This document shows, piece after piece, positions 1 through 7,755 of a stretch of 7,755 bases of DNA. The position numbers were made by a program, and so were the translations under genes. The stretch is from Eutrophocola sp964490145 (GTDB lineage Bacteria; Pseudomonadota; Gammaproteobacteria; Pseudomonadales; Pseudohongiellaceae). Location of the stretch: contig CAZBBS010000121.1 of the NCBI GenBank assembly GCA_964490145.1, positions 1 to 7,755 on the forward strand, written 5' to 3'. The notes beneath the pieces were generated by a model. That model ran no database searches, had not been told where the DNA came from, and worked only from the letters and a program-made list of their open reading frames with translations. Each line of letters opens with the position of its first letter. The first letter of the stretch is position 1.

Positions 1-244
1 CATCAAGTCTACCGGCCTGTTTCCCATCATGGTGCTCCAGATGGTCTCCATTGGCGAAGAGTCCGGCGCACTTGATGCCATGCTCGACAAATGCGCCACT
101 TTTTATGAAGCCGAAGTGGACAACGCGGTGGACGGCCTGACCTCCATGATGGAGCCACTTATCATGGCAGTTCTTGGTGTGCTGGTTGGTGGTCTGATGA
201 TTGCCATGTACATGCCCATCTTCCAGATCGGCGCCGTGGTCTAG
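1..244 (+). CDS. pilC: Type IV pilus inner-membrane platform protein PilC, C-terminal part
   Basis: This is the last 80 residues of a PilC/GspF-family protein; the 5' end lies beyond the left edge, and the first full codon starts at base 2. PilC is the inner-membrane platform on which the assembly ATPases PilB and PilT act to build and retract type IV pili. Visible family marks are the GEESGAL signature followed by a helix with FYEAEVD, then the EPLIM segment leading into a single hydrophobic helix (roughly residues 52-72 of the fragment) and a short MYMPIF tail. This is the normal ending of the second T2SF domain, and the stop is where the family usually stops. pilD follows after 27 bp, the common pilC-pilD order, which favours PilC over a type II secretion GspF. 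The identification is firm for the family and good for the specific member. Confidence 0.93.
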   Translation, partial: IKSTGLFPIMVLQMVSIGEESGALDAMLDKCATFYEAEVDNAVDGLTSMMEPLIMAVLGVLVGGLMIAMYMPIFQIGAVV

Positions 245-271
245 TCATAGCAGTAGCAGACATACACCCTG

Positions 272-1150
272 ATGACATTTACTGAACTTTTTATTGCCTA
301 CCCGCTTTTGCTGGTAGCCATAGCTTTCGTTTTCGGCCTGGTTATTGGCAGTTTCCTGAATGTCGTTATTTATCGCCTGCCCATCATGATGGAAACCGAG
401 TGGACCCGGCAATGCAGCGAACTGCTGGAAATCAACACACCGGAAAGTGACAGCCAGGAACCTGCTGCTTTCAACCTGGCAGTGCCCAATTCCCACTGCC
501 CGACCTGCAAACATGAAATTTCTGCGCTGGAGAATATCCCGGTGTTGTCATGGCTGATACAAAAAGGAAAGTGCCGCCATTGCCAGTCGCCTGTTTCCAT
601 GCGCTATCCCGTCATAGAAACGGTTACGGCCTTGCTCTCTGCCCTGGTGGTCGCCAAATTCGGACCTACCTGGCTGACTCTGGCCTTGCTGGTCATGGTC
701 TGGTGCCTGATTACCCTGACCATGATCGATTTCGACCACCAGCTCCTGCCGGATGACATTACCTTGCCTTTGCTATGGCTGGGTTTGCTGGTCAACACCT
801 TTGGCCTCATGACCACCCTGGAAAATGCCGTTTGGGGGGCTATTGCCGGCTACCTCCTGTTATGGAGTGTTTACTGGCTATTCAAGCTGGTTACCGGCAA
901 GGAAGGCATGGGTTACGGAGACTTCAAATTACTGGCGGCACTGGGCGCCTGGATGGGCTGGCAGGCATTGCCCATGATCATTCTGCTCTCATCACTGGTA
1001 GGTGCCGTTGTTGGCTTCACCCTGATCATCGTTCGCGGCAGGGACAGGAATATTCCGATACCCTTTGGCCCCTATCTTGCCGGCGCCGGCTTTCTTGCCC
1101 TGATCTGGGGAAATGAAATCACCGCCATGTATTACAGCCTTTTCATCTGA
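272..1150 (+). CDS. pilD: Prepilin leader peptidase / N-methyltransferase PilD
   Basis: This bifunctional inner-membrane aspartic protease cleaves the short leader of type IV prepilins (and often type II secretion pseudopilins) and N-methylates the new first residue. The 292-residue product has the full family layout. An N-terminal membrane helix holds GSFLNVVIYRLP (residues 26-37). A cytoplasmic loop carries two CxxC pairs (C76/C79 and C101/C104). Multiple membrane segments follow. The two catalytic aspartates are D153 in MIDFDHQLLPD and D217 in GMGYGD, 64 residues apart as in other PilD proteins. The late IPFGPYLAGAG motif is present. Length is usual for the family and no key residue is missing. 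The ATG at 272 gives the standard N-terminus, although no good Shine-Dalgarno is visible before it, so translation may be coupled to pilC 27 bp upstream. Confidence 0.96.
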   Translation: MTFTELFIAYPLLLVAIAFVFGLVIGSFLNVVIYRLPIMMETEWTRQCSELLEINTPESDSQEPAAFNLAVPNSHCPTCKHEISALENIPVLSWLIQKGKCRHCQSPVSMRYPVIETVTALLSALVVAKFGPTWLTLALLVMVWCLITLTMIDFDHQLLPDDITLPLLWLGLLVNTFGLMTTLENAVWGAIAGYLLLWSVYWLFKLVTGKEGMGYGDFKLLAALGAWMGWQALPMIILLSSLVGAVVGFTLIIVRGRDRNIPIPFGPYLAGAGFLALIWGNEITAMYYSLFI

Positions 1151-1161
1151 TACCGGCTGCC

Positions 1162-1773
1162 ATGAGTCATCAACTCCCCTATCTCATCGGTCTGACCGGC
1201 GGTATAGGCAGCGGCAAAAGTACGGTCAGTGCGCTTTTCCGGAATCTGGGCGTCGACGTGATAGATGCCGATGAGATATCCAGGCAGTTCACCGCAAAGA
1301 ACTCCCCACTACTGCCGGTTCTGATTGACCATTTTGGCCAGCAGATACTCAATTCTGACATGACCCTTGATCGAAGCGCACTCAGGGAGAAAGTCTTTAA
1401 CAAGCCTGAAGAAAGAGCCTGGCTGGAAGCACTGCTCCATCCGGCCATTCGCGATGAAATCCAGCGACAGATAAGCGTTTCAACCGGGCCTTACGTAATC
1501 GTATCCATTCCCCTGCTGCTGGAGTCCGGCCACTATGATTTCCTCAACAGAATTCTTGTCGTGGATGTGCCGGAAGAGATTCAGCTTGAAAGAACAGTGA
1601 ACAGGGATAACAACTCGCCTGAACAGGTCAGGCGTATCATGGCAACCCAGGCCAGTCGCCATCACCGCCTGGAAAACGCCGATGATGTTATTGACAACAC
1701 GATGAGCAAGGCCGACCTGGCTGAACATATCCGCCAATTGCATGCCCGATACCTGCAATTGAGTGCACAATGA
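1162..1773 (+). CDS. coaE: Dephospho-CoA kinase
   Basis: CoaE phosphorylates the 3'-hydroxyl of the ribose of dephospho-CoA using ATP, the last step of coenzyme A synthesis, in the cytoplasm. The 203-residue product begins with a P-loop, TGGIGSGKST (residues 12-21), followed by the VIDAD substrate-site motif (33-37), the LLHP motif (91-94), the IPLLLE strand (116-121) and the lid region with RTVNRD (144-149). The C-terminal RLENADDVIDN stretch (169-179) is also typical. Length is normal and it resembles the E. coli enzyme along its whole length. The start lies 11 bp after the pilD stop, and its stop overlaps the next start in ATGA, so it is translated within the pil transcript. No strong ribosome binding site is visible before the ATG. 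The pilD-coaE order is common in gammaproteobacteria; no functional link with pili is implied. Confidence 0.97.
   Translation: MSHQLPYLIGLTGGIGSGKSTVSALFRNLGVDVIDADEISRQFTAKNSPLLPVLIDHFGQQILNSDMTLDRSALREKVFNKPEERAWLEALLHPAIRDEIQRQISVSTGPYVIVSIPLLLESGHYDFLNRILVVDVPEEIQLERTVNRDNNSPEQVRRIMATQASRHHRLENADDVIDNTMSKADLAEHIRQLHARYLQLSAQ
1770..1773 (+). promoter_or_regulatory. ATGA stop/start overlap joining coaE and the TPR membrane-protein gene
   Basis: The ATG of the membrane-protein gene (1770-1772) and the TGA of coaE (1771-1773) share bases. No good Shine-Dalgarno precedes the ATG. This arrangement usually means that ribosomes ending coaE restart on the next gene, so the two proteins should be made from the same transcript. 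Coupling is inferred from the layout. Confidence 0.75.
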
Positions 1774-3698
1774 AAACCGGCGGTGCATCTCTCAAGGAAT
1801 CTGCAGCGATAGCCGGCCTGATCATTGCGGCCATATCTGCCTGTTACTTTCCCGGTTTGAACAGTCTGTTCCTGTTCGATGATACACCCAACCTGAACGC
1901 CCTGATGTACATCCGGGATTTTCCCTGGTTTTCCGAACCTTTCTTCGAGTTCGTCCTTGGCGGCGAAGCAGGACCGACCGGCAGGCCGCTTTCCCTGTTT
2001 ACCTTTGCCCTGCAGGCAGGCTCCTGGCCGGATTCACCCCTGCCTTTCAAGGTGGTCAACCTTGTTCTCCACATCATGTCTGCCCTGCTGGTCTACCTGA
2101 TAACCAGATGCTTGTTGACCATTCTGAACACTGACAAACCGTCTTCCTGGCCTGCCCTGCTAATCAGCCTTGCCTGGGCCTTGCATCCCATGCATTCCTC
2201 CACTGTGCTTTATACCGTCCAGCGTATGGCCTTGCTGTCAAACCTGTTCATGCTGCTGGCCATTTACTGCTATATACGGGCCCGTTTGATACTCGGCGAG
2301 AACACGTCCATCACCGCGTTGCTGAAAATCACAGCAGTATTGGGACTGATCGGCTTGCTTGCCCTGTTGAGCAAGGAAAATGCGCCCAGCCTGGTGTTTT
2401 ATCTACTCACGCTGGAATACACGCTTTTGCATCGACTGCCTGCCGACCGGCTTTTCCAACGCTGGCGCCAGACAGTCCTCTGGTTTCCTGCCATTCTCGT
2501 GGTGCTTCTGCCACTGGTCTTCTTCTCGTCCCTGCAGCAGGGCTTCAGCGACAGTTTTACTTTCGGTCCCGCAAAGCGCCTGTTGACCGAACTTCGAATC
2601 CTGTGGATCTATCTGTTCAACCTGTTTCTGCCAACCACGTCTGCCCTGGGCATTTTCCATGACATCAATGTCTCGACAGGTCTTTTCCAGCCTGTCACCA
2701 CCGTGCTGTCTCTACTGGGATGGTTGGCAGCATTTCTAGCGGCCCTGATTCGGCAGCAATCCAATCGGCTTGTGTTGTTTGCACTGCTATGGTTCCTTTC
2801 CGGACACCTCATTGAATCCACCATCCTGCCGCTGGAACTGTTCTTTCATCACCGGAATTATCTGGCTTCCTATGGCATCATTTTCGTTCTGGGCTACACC
2901 CTGTTCCGTCTTTCTCCCCCGGTCTTCAGAAAGCCTTACCTGCTCACTGTCATCTGCTCGCTCTATCTGGCCCTGATGGCATTCAATACAGCAAGAATCA
3001 GTGTTTACTGGTCCAATTCCCTGGCACTGGCAGAACGCTGGTATACAGGCGATCCCGGAACACAACGAAACGCCGAATTTTTCGCCATAGAACTGGCGGC
3101 ACTGGGTCCGGAAGGTGAACAGGCAGCGGCAGGGATTTTCCAGCAGACCATTAACAACAGCGAAGAACCTTTCCGGCTGACGCTGAATCTGATGACCCTG
3201 GCCTGTGTTAATGCTGCCATTACATCACCTGATCCCGGGTTGGTCCTGGCAATGGCCGACAACATTTCACCGGAGGAAAGGGATCTGGTGGGTCCTGTAC
3301 AGCAACTGGTTACCCTCTCCATCCAGGGAAACTGCCAGGCCTTTGACAGTGCCTTTTTTCACAGACTCCTGACTTCCCTGACGGCAGATTCGGATAACCC
3401 GAATAAAGGCATGTACTTTTTTGAGCTGGCACGTCTCGAACAACACCAGGGGAACAGTCTGCGTTCGCTGGCATTACTGGATGAAGCCCGTCAGTTTAGT
3501 GATGATCCGGGCATTCTGATCACCCAGGCCTTACAATTGTCTGCGGCTGGCCGCACCGATGAGGCTGTCGGTTTGCTGGATGAAGCCAGGCAAGCCATCC
3601 TGGATCACAATGACATCCGCACCGGCAGCCGAACAAGCAAACTGAACACCCTGGCTGCACTGCGCAATCAGCTTGGCAGCAACACCAGTGAACAATAA
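1770..3698 (+). CDS. Polytopic membrane protein with C-terminal TPR repeats, TMTC-like (putative GT-C glycosyltransferase)
   Basis: I do not recognise a named gene. The 642-residue product has about ten to twelve membrane segments up to residue ~406, then a soluble, mostly helical part. Two TPR-like units lie near residues 548-577 and 580-610 (LARLEQHQGN..SLALLDEAR and ALQLSAAGRTDEAVGLLDEAR). The membrane half resembles the TMTC/GT-C layout: FDD after the first helix (36-38), GRPLSLFTF (71-79), a VVNLVLH helix (95-101), WALHPMHS (136-143), LLSKEN (199-204) and HHRNYLASYG (360-369). In GT-C enzymes acidic residues in the first outer loop take part in catalysis with lipid-linked sugars, so D37/D38 are candidate active-site residues. 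Transfer of sugar to an exported protein, possibly pilin, is inference from fold resemblance and the neighbouring pilC-pilD. It starts inside the coaE stop (ATGA), so it is probably translationally coupled. A non-enzymatic membrane TPR protein is the alternative. Confidence 0.6.
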   Translation: MKTGGASLKESAAIAGLIIAAISACYFPGLNSLFLFDDTPNLNALMYIRDFPWFSEPFFEFVLGGEAGPTGRPLSLFTFALQAGSWPDSPLPFKVVNLVLHIMSALLVYLITRCLLTILNTDKPSSWPALLISLAWALHPMHSSTVLYTVQRMALLSNLFMLLAIYCYIRARLILGENTSITALLKITAVLGLIGLLALLSKENAPSLVFYLLTLEYTLLHRLPADRLFQRWRQTVLWFPAILVVLLPLVFFSSLQQGFSDSFTFGPAKRLLTELRILWIYLFNLFLPTTSALGIFHDINVSTGLFQPVTTVLSLLGWLAAFLAALIRQQSNRLVLFALLWFLSGHLIESTILPLELFFHHRNYLASYGIIFVLGYTLFRLSPPVFRKPYLLTVICSLYLALMAFNTARISVYWSNSLALAERWYTGDPGTQRNAEFFAIELAALGPEGEQAAAGIFQQTINNSEEPFRLTLNLMTLACVNAAITSPDPGLVLAMADNISPEERDLVGPVQQLVTLSIQGNCQAFDSAFFHRLLTSLTADSDNPNKGMYFFELARLEQHQGNSLRSLALLDEARQFSDDPGILITQALQLSAAGRTDEAVGLLDEARQAILDHNDIRTGSRTSKLNTLAALRNQLGSNTSEQ

Positions 3699-3716
3699 AG
3701 GAACAATCTACACATC

Positions 3717-3950
3717 ATGACTACAGCAAAGACTACCGGGGTCAAGCAGGTAAACTGTCCTTCCTGCCAGAAAATTGTCCCCTGGAGCGAGGAAAGCCCC
3801 TTTCGTCCGTTCTGCTCAAAGCAATGCCAGCTGATTGATTTTGGCGACTGGGCCAATGAGCACAATGCGATTCCCGTGGAGGATGGGCCCGAGGATTTCA
3901 GGCTCGACGAGCTGGATGTCAGTGACCCTGAAAACCCAGAAGGTTTTTAA
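3717..3950 (+). CDS. yacG: DNA gyrase inhibitor YacG, zinc-binding
   Basis: YacG is a small zinc-finger protein that binds the GyrB subunit and blocks DNA binding by gyrase in E. coli. The 77-residue product has the four zinc-ligand cysteines in the family pattern: C14 and C17 in CPSC, C33 and C37 in FCSKQC. The signature LIDFGDWANE (39-48) follows, then an acidic tail rich in Asp and Glu. Length and motif order are typical. The gene starts 18 bp after the membrane-protein gene. An AAGGA lies at 3698-3702, overlapping that gene's stop, 14 bases before the ATG, which is longer than ideal. No later in-frame ATG would keep the finger. Its last 32 bases overlap the convergent Nudix gene, so the final ten codons are also antisense coding sequence. 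Confidence 0.95.
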   Translation: MTTAKTTGVKQVNCPSCQKIVPWSEESPFRPFCSKQCQLIDFGDWANEHNAIPVEDGPEDFRLDELDVSDPENPEGF

Positions 3951-4365
3951 CGGCCGAGATGATTGGCTGGTTGGCGGCAGGAAAGGCATGGTCATCCAGA
4001 TGTTCAACAGCCACCCACTTCACCGGCTGGCCTTCACAACCTGCGGCCTCTCCGGAAAACACATGCACATACCAGACATCCAGCAGAACCTGCTTGTCGC
4101 CATAGTCATGTGAAATCTTCAGGAGGCTGGCGCACTCCCTGACAGTAAGATTGACCTCTTCCTGCAGCTCCCGAATCAGGGCCTCGCGGACACTTTCATT
4201 GTCATCCACCTTGCCACCGGGAAACTCCCAGAGTCCGCCCTGATGCTGGTTTTCATGACGAAGGGCAATGAGTACTTCCCTGTTGCGATTGACCACCACG
4301 CCAACCGCTACATGCACCACTGCCGGTGCGCCCTCAGGTCCGATACTCGGCATTGATGGTGACAT
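3919..4365 (-). CDS. mutT: MutT-type Nudix hydrolase (probable 8-oxo-dGTP diphosphatase)
   Basis: MutT removes oxidised dGTP (8-oxo-dGTP to 8-oxo-dGMP plus pyrophosphate) and so lowers AT-to-CG mutation. The product has the MutT entry LWEFPGGK (residues 45-52) and a Nudix box with G51, E57, R65, E66, E69 and E70 all in place. The last box glycine is replaced by Asn72. The protein ends after the single Nudix domain, so the thiamine-phosphate-synthase-like extension fused to MutT in some pseudomonads is absent. The ATG at 4365 lies inside argJ (32-bp overlap), adds about 15 residues before the conserved start of the fold and has no evident ribosome binding site. A GTG at 4320 would give 133 residues, close to E. 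coli MutT, with GAGG about a dozen bases upstream, and may be the true start. It follows argJ and secA, and its 3' end overlaps yacG. MutT is the best guess among Nudix enzymes given this context. Confidence 0.88.
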   Translation of the reverse strand: MSPSMPSIGPEGAPAVVHVAVGVVVNRNREVLIALRHENQHQGGLWEFPGGKVDDNESVREALIRELQEEVNLTVRECASLLKISHDYGDKQVLLDVWYVHVFSGEAAGCEGQPVKWVAVEHLDDHAFPAANQPIISAVKNLLGFQGH

Positions 4366-5539
4366 AGTCGTGTGACAGGTCGCAGGTCCAGACTGTTTCG
4401 TGACTGTCTCCTCGGCCCAGCTTGATACGAATGGTGATTTCTTCCTGGTCCATCACCTGCTGACCGGCTTCTTCCTTGTACTCAGGGGCCACGGCTCCAC
4501 CCCTGACAATGCAGACATCTCCCAGGTAAATGGACACCTTTTCCAGCTCAAGATCCACCAGGCCAGCGCGGCCGGTTGCGGCCAGAATTCGGCCCCAGTT
4601 TGGATCCGAAGCAAAAAGCGCGGTTTTCACCAGCGGGGATTCGGCAACGGTATAGGCAAGGTTTACACACTCCTCACTGCTCGCCCCCTCTTCCACGTCA
4701 ATGGTGACGAACTTGGTGGCACCTTCGGCATCACGCACCAGTCCCTGCGCGAGTTTGATGAAAACCTCATGCAAGGCATCGACAAACACCGTTGTTTTGG
4801 CACTGACTTTTACACTGCTGCGCCCCGATGCTGCCAACATGCAGCAATCGTTAGTAGAGGTGTCACTATCTACCGTGATTCGATTGAAGGACCGGTTTAC
4901 TGCGCTTTCGAGCATGTCCTGCAAATCCTGCTGCATTACCTCGGCATCGGTAAACACGTAGGCCAGCATGGTCGCCATATTCGGCTTGATCATGCCGGCA
5001 CCCTTGGCGATACCGGTTATGGTGATGGTTTTCCCGTCTATGTCCACCTGAACAGAGGCCGCCTTGGGCCGGGTATCGGTCGTCATGATTCCCCGGGCAC
5101 ATTCCGCCCAGTTGTCTCCTGACAGGGAGTTCAGCGCCTGGGGCAGAACATTGGTGATCTTTTCCACTGGCAGATTGACGCCGATAACACCGGTGGAAAA
5201 AGGAAGAATGTCATGAACGGGCAGGGACTTGAGCTCGGCAATTTCCAGGCAGACCTTCAGGGCATCATCCATACCCTGCTTGCCGGTTCCCGCATTGGCA
5301 TTGCCGGTATTGATTACAAAATAACGGGGCGATCCATGACGCAGGTGATTGCGGCAGATGGTTACCGGTGCGGCGCAGAAGGCGTTTTTGGTAAACATGC
5401 CTGCAACGGTGGCTGTTTCACCCAGATCAAACACCACACAATCCAGTCTTCCGGGCTTCTTGATGCCTGCTGATACCGCTGACATCTGAATACCGGGTAC
5501 CGGATGCAGCGTTCCCAATTCCCCACTACCAACCGCCAT
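4334..5539 (-). CDS. argJ: Glutamate N-acetyltransferase / ornithine acetyltransferase ArgJ
   Basis: ArgJ moves the acetyl group from N-acetylornithine to glutamate in the cyclic arginine pathway; some members also use acetyl-CoA to make N-acetylglutamate. The 401-residue product is a complete single-chain precursor. The self-cleavage site is KPNMATML (185-192), where the chain is cut before T190, which becomes the N-terminal nucleophile of the beta chain. Other family marks are NTGNANAGTG (77-86), the oxyanion-hole stretch STGVIG (115-120), TTDTRPK (153-159), STND near the middle, AEGATKF, SDPNWGRI and the usual NAEYRT-type ending. AAGGA at 5546-5550 stands 6 bases before the ATG and supports this start. 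Whether it is mono- or bifunctional cannot be told by eye. It lies 132 bp downstream of secA with a strong inverted repeat between them, and its end overlaps the Nudix gene if that gene starts at 4365. Confidence 0.97.
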   Translation of the reverse strand: MAVGSGELGTLHPVPGIQMSAVSAGIKKPGRLDCVVFDLGETATVAGMFTKNAFCAAPVTICRNHLRHGSPRYFVINTGNANAGTGKQGMDDALKVCLEIAELKSLPVHDILPFSTGVIGVNLPVEKITNVLPQALNSLSGDNWAECARGIMTTDTRPKAASVQVDIDGKTITITGIAKGAGMIKPNMATMLAYVFTDAEVMQQDLQDMLESAVNRSFNRITVDSDTSTNDCCMLAASGRSSVKVSAKTTVFVDALHEVFIKLAQGLVRDAEGATKFVTIDVEEGASSEECVNLAYTVAESPLVKTALFASDPNWGRILAATGRAGLVDLELEKVSIYLGDVCIVRGGAVAPEYKEEAGQQVMDQEEITIRIKLGRGDSHETVWTCDLSHDYVTINAEYRT

Positions 5540-5545
5540 AGTTCA

Positions 5546-5550
5546 TCCTT
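5546..5550 (-). promoter_or_regulatory. Shine-Dalgarno of argJ
   Basis: On the - strand this reads AAGGA, six bases before the argJ ATG. It is the clearest ribosome binding site in the window and fixes the argJ start. The other genes, which follow their neighbours closely, have weak or no such site. Confidence 0.8.
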
Positions 5551-5607
5551 CACGATTGAAAAAATCACTTACTTCAGAGCCTTCGTTCAGCTCAGTGTTT
5601 TTGCATT

Positions 5608-5644
5608 CAAGAGGCAAGGGTATATCTATACTACTTGCCTCTTG
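5608..5644. repeat. Perfect 11-bp inverted repeat with a nested palindrome in the secA-argJ gap
   Basis: The arms CAAGAGGCAAG (5608-5618) and CTTGCCTCTTG (5634-5644) are exact reverse complements. The 15 bases between them hold a second palindrome, GTATA-TC-TATAC (5620-5631). As RNA this would fold into one long stem with a small uneven bulge. On the + strand the stem is followed by a T-rich run (5645-5659), as in an intrinsic terminator. On the - strand, the direction of secA and argJ, the following bases read AATGCAAAAAC with no T run. It may be a terminator for antisense transcription, a secA mRNA 3'-end stabiliser or processing site, or a partial attenuator. The repeat is certain; its role is not. 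Confidence 0.85.
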
Positions 5645-5671
5645 TTTCTTGTTTCTTCTATCTGCCTTTCT

Positions 5672-7755
<2,084 letters not shown>

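Larger units (their letters stand above)
5540..5671. other. Gap between secA and argJ (132 bp), the only sizeable intergenic space
   Basis: Going from secA to argJ on the - strand, this gap holds a purine-rich stretch of about 30 bases directly after the secA stop, the inverted repeat at 5608-5644, a run of six T (5559-5564) and then the argJ ribosome binding site. The purine-rich part includes a tandem 7-base repeat, GTTTCTT twice on the + strand (5644-5657). A TATAGAT-like hexamer region (5624-5630, - strand) lies inside the palindrome, but I find no matching -35 at normal spacing. A separate argJ promoter is therefore possible but not shown. Confidence 0.6.

Noticed and set aside
3931..3947. 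Possible bidirectional terminator at the yacG/Nudix junction (AAAACC and GGTTTT arms)
   Set aside because: The stem is only six pairs with two G-C pairs, lies inside both coding regions and would be weak. It is more likely chance.
4400..5122. Open frame of 240 codons on the + strand, antisense to argJ
   Set aside because: It is fully covered by argJ, which has all its family motifs. The translation has no domain I recognise and looks like a mirror of argJ codon use.
5555..5600. Possible terminator before argJ on the - strand (GAGC/GCTC arms and a run of six T)
   Set aside because: The arms are four bases long and the T run is more than ten bases away from the stem, so it does not form a standard terminator.
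5624..5630. TATAGAT as a -10 box of an argJ promoter on the - strand
   Set aside because: No -35-like hexamer lies at 16-18 bases; the nearest TTGAAG is about 39 bases away. The hexamer is also explained by the palindrome it sits in.

Overview
The window reads as an ordinary, densely packed stretch of a gammaproteobacterial chromosome. The base composition is moderate and even, coding density is very high, and there are no transposases, tRNAs, rRNAs, CRISPR repeats or phage genes. The gene content (type IV pilus pilC/pilD, coaE, yacG, a mutT-type Nudix gene, argJ, secA) and the order are typical of gammaproteobacteria. I do not name a genus.

Left half, + strand (1-3950): the 3' end of pilC, complete pilD (prepilin peptidase/methylase), coaE (last step of CoA synthesis), a 642-residue polytopic membrane protein with C-terminal TPR repeats, and yacG (zinc-finger gyrase inhibitor). 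Spacings are 27 bp, 11 bp, a 4-bp ATGA overlap and 18 bp, so these genes are probably one transcription unit. Right half, - strand (3919-7755): secA (its N-terminal ~220 residues lie beyond the right edge), then argJ, then the Nudix hydrolase, read right to left. The two units converge, and yacG and the Nudix gene overlap tail to tail by 32 bp.

PilC (inner-membrane platform) and PilD (processing of prepilins) belong to one machine, and SecA drives export of envelope proteins. CoaE, ArgJ and the Nudix protein are metabolic or housekeeping enzymes that share the neighbourhood rather than a pathway. From memory of E. coli, coaE and yacG flank zapD there and yacG converges on mutT next to secA. 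In this window the zapD slot holds the 642-residue membrane protein, and argJ sits between secA and the Nudix gene as in pseudomonads.

I see no clear new multi-gene system. The part most worth attention is the 642-residue gene. Its layout resembles the TMTC-like GT-C glycosyltransferases (early Asp-Asp motif, HP motif, late HHRNY motif, C-terminal TPRs), and it sits beside the pilin-processing gene. Smaller points are a perfect 11-bp inverted repeat with a nested palindrome between secA and argJ, whose T-rich flank is on the side opposite to the genes' direction, and a Nudix box with Asn in place of its usual final Gly. No gap between genes exceeds about 135 bases.
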